Assembly (NCBI GenBank): GCA_958372035.1
Contig: CATXML010000050.1
Coordinates: 1 to 7,736, forward strand
Length of the DNA stretch: 7,736 bases
Origin: an uncultured Collinsella sp.
GTDB taxonomy: Bacteria > Actinomycetota > Coriobacteriia > Coriobacteriales > Coriobacteriaceae
Direction: 5' to 3'
Below, piece after piece: positions 6,083 through 7,736 of this stretch (its first letter is position 1; every line of letters starts with the position of its first letter). A program made the position numbers and the translations under genes. The notes beneath the pieces are model-generated. The model searched no databases and had not been told where the DNA came from. It saw nothing but the letters and a program-made list of their open reading frames with translations.

Positions 6083-6159
6083 TCTGCATTTCATCCGATA
6101 TTAGGTTCTAAAAACTCTGCATTTCATCGATAATCAAGCATATAAACCTTGCATTTCAT
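6083..6159 (+). repeat. Three direct repeats of TGCATTTCAT before the ATPase gene
   Basis: The 10-mer TGCATTTCAT occurs exactly at 6085-6094, 6118-6127 and 6150-6159. Similarity extends on both sides: the first two copies read CTCTGCATTTCATC and all three are followed within a few bases by GAT. Spacing is 33 and 32 bp, about three helical turns, so bound proteins would sit on one DNA face. The intervening sequence is AT-rich and not conserved. The array lies between a TATAAT box and the ribosome binding site of the ATPase gene, so a cooperative operator or a repeated leader-RNA element is the simplest reading. Confidence 0.7.
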
Positions 6160-6183
6160 TTGATGACACTGAGGGGAGAGCCT

Positions 6184-7545
6184 ATGCTGCGTAGGAAAAT
6201 AGCGGCAGAGCTGGAGCGTTGGCTGAAGTCTGCCGAGCAAAAGGCCTTATTCATTACGGGTTCTCGCCAGATCGGCAAAAGTTATTCGATTCGCGCATTT
6301 GGCAAAGCCAGCCATGCAACCTACATCGAGCTCAACCTCATGGAAAATCGCCAGGCAAAAGATGCTCTTCTCGAGGCACGGGATGCCGACGATTTCATCA
6401 GCAGGGTGACGCTTCTCTCGGGAAAGCCGATAGCACCGGGCAAAACGCTCGTGTTTATCGATGAGGTCCAAGAGGCCCCCGACATCATGACGATGGCAAA
6501 GTTCCTTGTTGAGGACGGGAGGTGCCGCTGGGCGTTTTCGGGGTCAATGCTCGGGACTCAGTTCAAGGGCGTTAGGTCCTATCCCGTGGGATATCTTCAC
6601 GAGCTTAGGATGTTCCCGCTCGATTTCGAGGAGTTTTGCTGGGCGATCGGGGTGAGCGAGGGAGCTCGCCAAACGATACGCGACGCGTGTATCAGCGAGA
6701 AGCCCATTCCTGATTACATTCACGACGCGATGATGGCAAACTTCAGGACCTATACCGTTGTCGGTGGAATGCCAGAGGTCGTGCAGCGTTTCCTTGACAC
6801 GCGGGGCGACCTTGCCTCTGTTCGTCAGCTACAGTCAGAGCTCAACGAACAGTACCGGCGGGATATCTCCAAGTATGCAAGCGGGCGAGCCCTTCAGGTG
6901 CAGAGCATTTACGATCAGCTCCCTATTATGCTCGAGGGCGAAAACAAACGCTTCGTGCTCAATTCCATTGACCCCAAGGCGCATTACGACAAGTACCAGC
7001 GAGATTTTGTCTGGCTTGTCGATGCCGGCGTTGCTCTCAAGGCGGATATCGTAACCGAGCCAAAGTCGCCCCTGCTCAAGACGGCACGGCCATCGCAGTT
7101 CAAGCTATACCAATCGGATACGGGCATGTTGATGGCGCGCTACCCCGTTGGCGTCGCCCAGGCGGCGTATCTTGATAGCAAGGAACCCAATCTGGGCGGT
7201 ATTTACGAAAACGTGGTGGCCCAGCAGCTGACTGCCCAAAATCGCCAGCTTTACTACTATCAGACAAAGAAGCGCGGCGAAGTGGACTTTGTGGTCGACG
7301 GACCGGATGGAACGGCTGTTCCGATCGAGGTTAAATCAGGTTCCTATTACCACGCGCACGCCGCGCTCGGTCATGTGCTTGATACGGCCGAATATGGCGT
7401 AAGGCTCGGGATTGTTTTCTCGAGAGGCAACGTTGAACGCAGCGGAGCTGTTCTTTATTTGCCGCTATATGCGACCTGGGCCCTTTCGGATGTTTTGGGT
7501 GACTCCTGTGCCGAGGGGATAAAGCTGGAGGTCAAGCCGGTCTAG
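6184..7545 (+). CDS. Stand-alone P-loop ATPase with DUF4143 (AAA_14 + DUF4143 family)
   Basis: The 453-residue cytoplasmic protein starts with an AAA-type ATPase domain (about 1-210): Walker A GSRQIGKS (26-33), Walker B LVFIDE (89-94), a sensor-like RWAFSGS (115-121) and the characteristic VGGMPEVVQRF (193-203). The C-terminal DUF4143 region contains GGIYENVVAQQL (338-349), GEVDFVV (365-371) and PIEVKSG (380-386). E342, D368 and E382-x-K384 match the spacing expected of a PD-(D/E)XK nuclease-like core. Length and domain order are normal for this widespread family, whose cellular role is not established. The ATG at 6184 has AGGGGAG (6172-6178) 5 bases upstream; ATG at 6163 and TTG at 6160 are in frame but would include that site. 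The codon mix seems less G/C-biased than in the kinase gene, compatible with an accessory gene. It stands alone, flanked on both sides by copies of one palindrome. The stop TAG overlaps the first base of a GGGACAGTCCC motif. Confidence 0.9.
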   Translation: MLRRKIAAELERWLKSAEQKALFITGSRQIGKSYSIRAFGKASHATYIELNLMENRQAKDALLEARDADDFISRVTLLSGKPIAPGKTLVFIDEVQEAPDIMTMAKFLVEDGRCRWAFSGSMLGTQFKGVRSYPVGYLHELRMFPLDFEEFCWAIGVSEGARQTIRDACISEKPIPDYIHDAMMANFRTYTVVGGMPEVVQRFLDTRGDLASVRQLQSELNEQYRRDISKYASGRALQVQSIYDQLPIMLEGENKRFVLNSIDPKAHYDKYQRDFVWLVDAGVALKADIVTEPKSPLLKTARPSQFKLYQSDTGMLMARYPVGVAQAAYLDSKEPNLGGIYENVVAQQLTAQNRQLYYYQTKKRGEVDFVVDGPDGTAVPIEVKSGSYYHAHAALGHVLDTAEYGVRLGIVFSRGNVERSGAVLYLPLYATWALSDVLGDSCAEGIKLEVKPV

Positions 7546-7591
7546 GGACAGTCCCCGATGCGACAAAGGGATAGTGCCTTTGTCGCATCCG
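7545..7591. repeat. Palindromic intergenic repeat, copy B, with GGGACAGTCCC motif
   Basis: GATGCGACAAAGG (7557-7569) and CCTTTGTCGCATC (7577-7589) are perfect 13-bp complementary arms around a 7-base loop. Immediately before them GGGACAGTCCC (7545-7555) is itself symmetric about its central A. The arm sequence matches copy A at 6007-6043 apart from one base. No T-run follows, so an intrinsic terminator is unlikely although it may slow polymerase. Confidence 0.75.
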
Positions 7592-7605
7592 CTATCCGAG
7601 ATAAT

Positions 7606-7669
7606 GAGCGTGGATTTTCTCCCGTCTAGAGCGCACTTGAATGCTCAAAGTGGGAGAAAATCCACGCTC
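7606..7669. repeat. 64-bp inverted repeat with perfect 18-bp arms
   Basis: GAGCGTGGATTTTCTCCC (7606-7623) and GGGAGAAAATCCACGCTC (7652-7669) are exact reverse complements with a 28-bp spacer. The spacer has smaller symmetries (GAGC at 7629-7632 with GCTC at 7643-7646; TCTAGA at 7625-7630). It lies 16 bp past copy B and shares no sequence with it. A frame starting with the ATG at 7604 stays open through the element to the window edge (over 40 codons) but has no ribosome binding site. I regard that frame as fortuitous, though the window edge prevents a firm decision. Confidence 0.75.
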
Positions 7670-7705
7670 GATCTGTATGCCGATGACGCGGCTCACGAGG
7701 TGAAC

Positions 7706-7736
7706 CTACAGCTGCTCGAGCATAGCGGTGCAGCCG
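7706..7736 (-). CDS. Possible 3' end of a minus-strand gene running off the window
   Basis: Read on the minus strand from the window edge, one frame gives GCTAMLEQL followed by TAG (7706-7708), using common G/C-ending codons. A convergent neighbour ending here would explain why repeats fill the space between it and the ATPase gene. Only nine codons are visible. The opposite strand is also open (from an ATG at 7604), so this is a weak call. Confidence 0.2.
   Translation of the reverse strand, partial: GCTAMLEQL

Noticed and set aside
6083..6159. Three direct repeats read as a mini CRISPR array
   Set aside because: The repeated unit is only about 10-14 bp, the intervals are about 22 bp and AT-rich, there are no cas genes, and the array is tied to a gene leader.
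7557..7589. Copy B palindrome as the intrinsic terminator of the ATPase gene
   Set aside because: No T-run follows the stem, and the same sequence occurs as a repeat elsewhere in the window. A pausing role is possible, but it is not a standard terminator.

Overview
This window looks like chromosomal DNA from a GC-rich anaerobic actinobacterium, most likely a Coriobacteriia member such as Collinsella. That assignment is an inference from the G/C-ending codon choice, the mix of gene families and the palindromic intergenic repeats; there is no rRNA or other marker gene to confirm it.

Left half, minus strand (74-4299, promoter at 4350-4378): a three-gene multidrug-efflux-type operon. A MarR-family regulator is followed by two half-size ABC exporter subunits, and each junction is an 8-base stop/start overlap. 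The two ABC proteins are clearly complementary. The first has D for the catalytic glutamate and Q for the switch histidine. The second has intact catalytic residues but a variant LSQGQ signature. This is the pattern of heterodimeric exporters of the BmrCD/LmrCD/TM287-288 type, with one degenerate and one active ATP site. Upstream of marR, a promoter with a perfect TTGACA -35 box has its -10 region and start site inside a perfect 9-bp inverted repeat, so the regulator probably represses its own operon.

Middle (4300-4858): about 560 bp without a convincing gene between the divergent marR and kinase genes. It holds the operator/promoter, a perfect 12-bp stem-loop, and an orphan terminator-like hairpin on the minus strand.

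Right half, plus strand: a PdxK/PdxY-like pyridoxamine (vitamin B6) kinase is translationally coupled, again by an 8-base overlap, to a small Cys/His-rich protein of the TIGR04076 type. A terminator-like region follows, overlapping a long palindrome. Next comes a stand-alone ATPase of the AAA_14 + DUF4143 type (6184-7545), preceded by three copies of TGCATTTCAT at 32-33 bp spacing just downstream of a TATAAT box. The ATPase gene is bracketed by two copies of the same palindrome, core GATGYGACAAAGG. A second, unrelated inverted repeat with 18-bp arms lies near the right edge.

The least explained parts are the repeats around the ATPase gene (leader iterons, flanking palindromes, terminal 18-bp inverted repeat) and the gene-free divergent region. 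I do not see a clear new defence or biosynthetic system, phage, insertion sequence, tRNA or CRISPR array.
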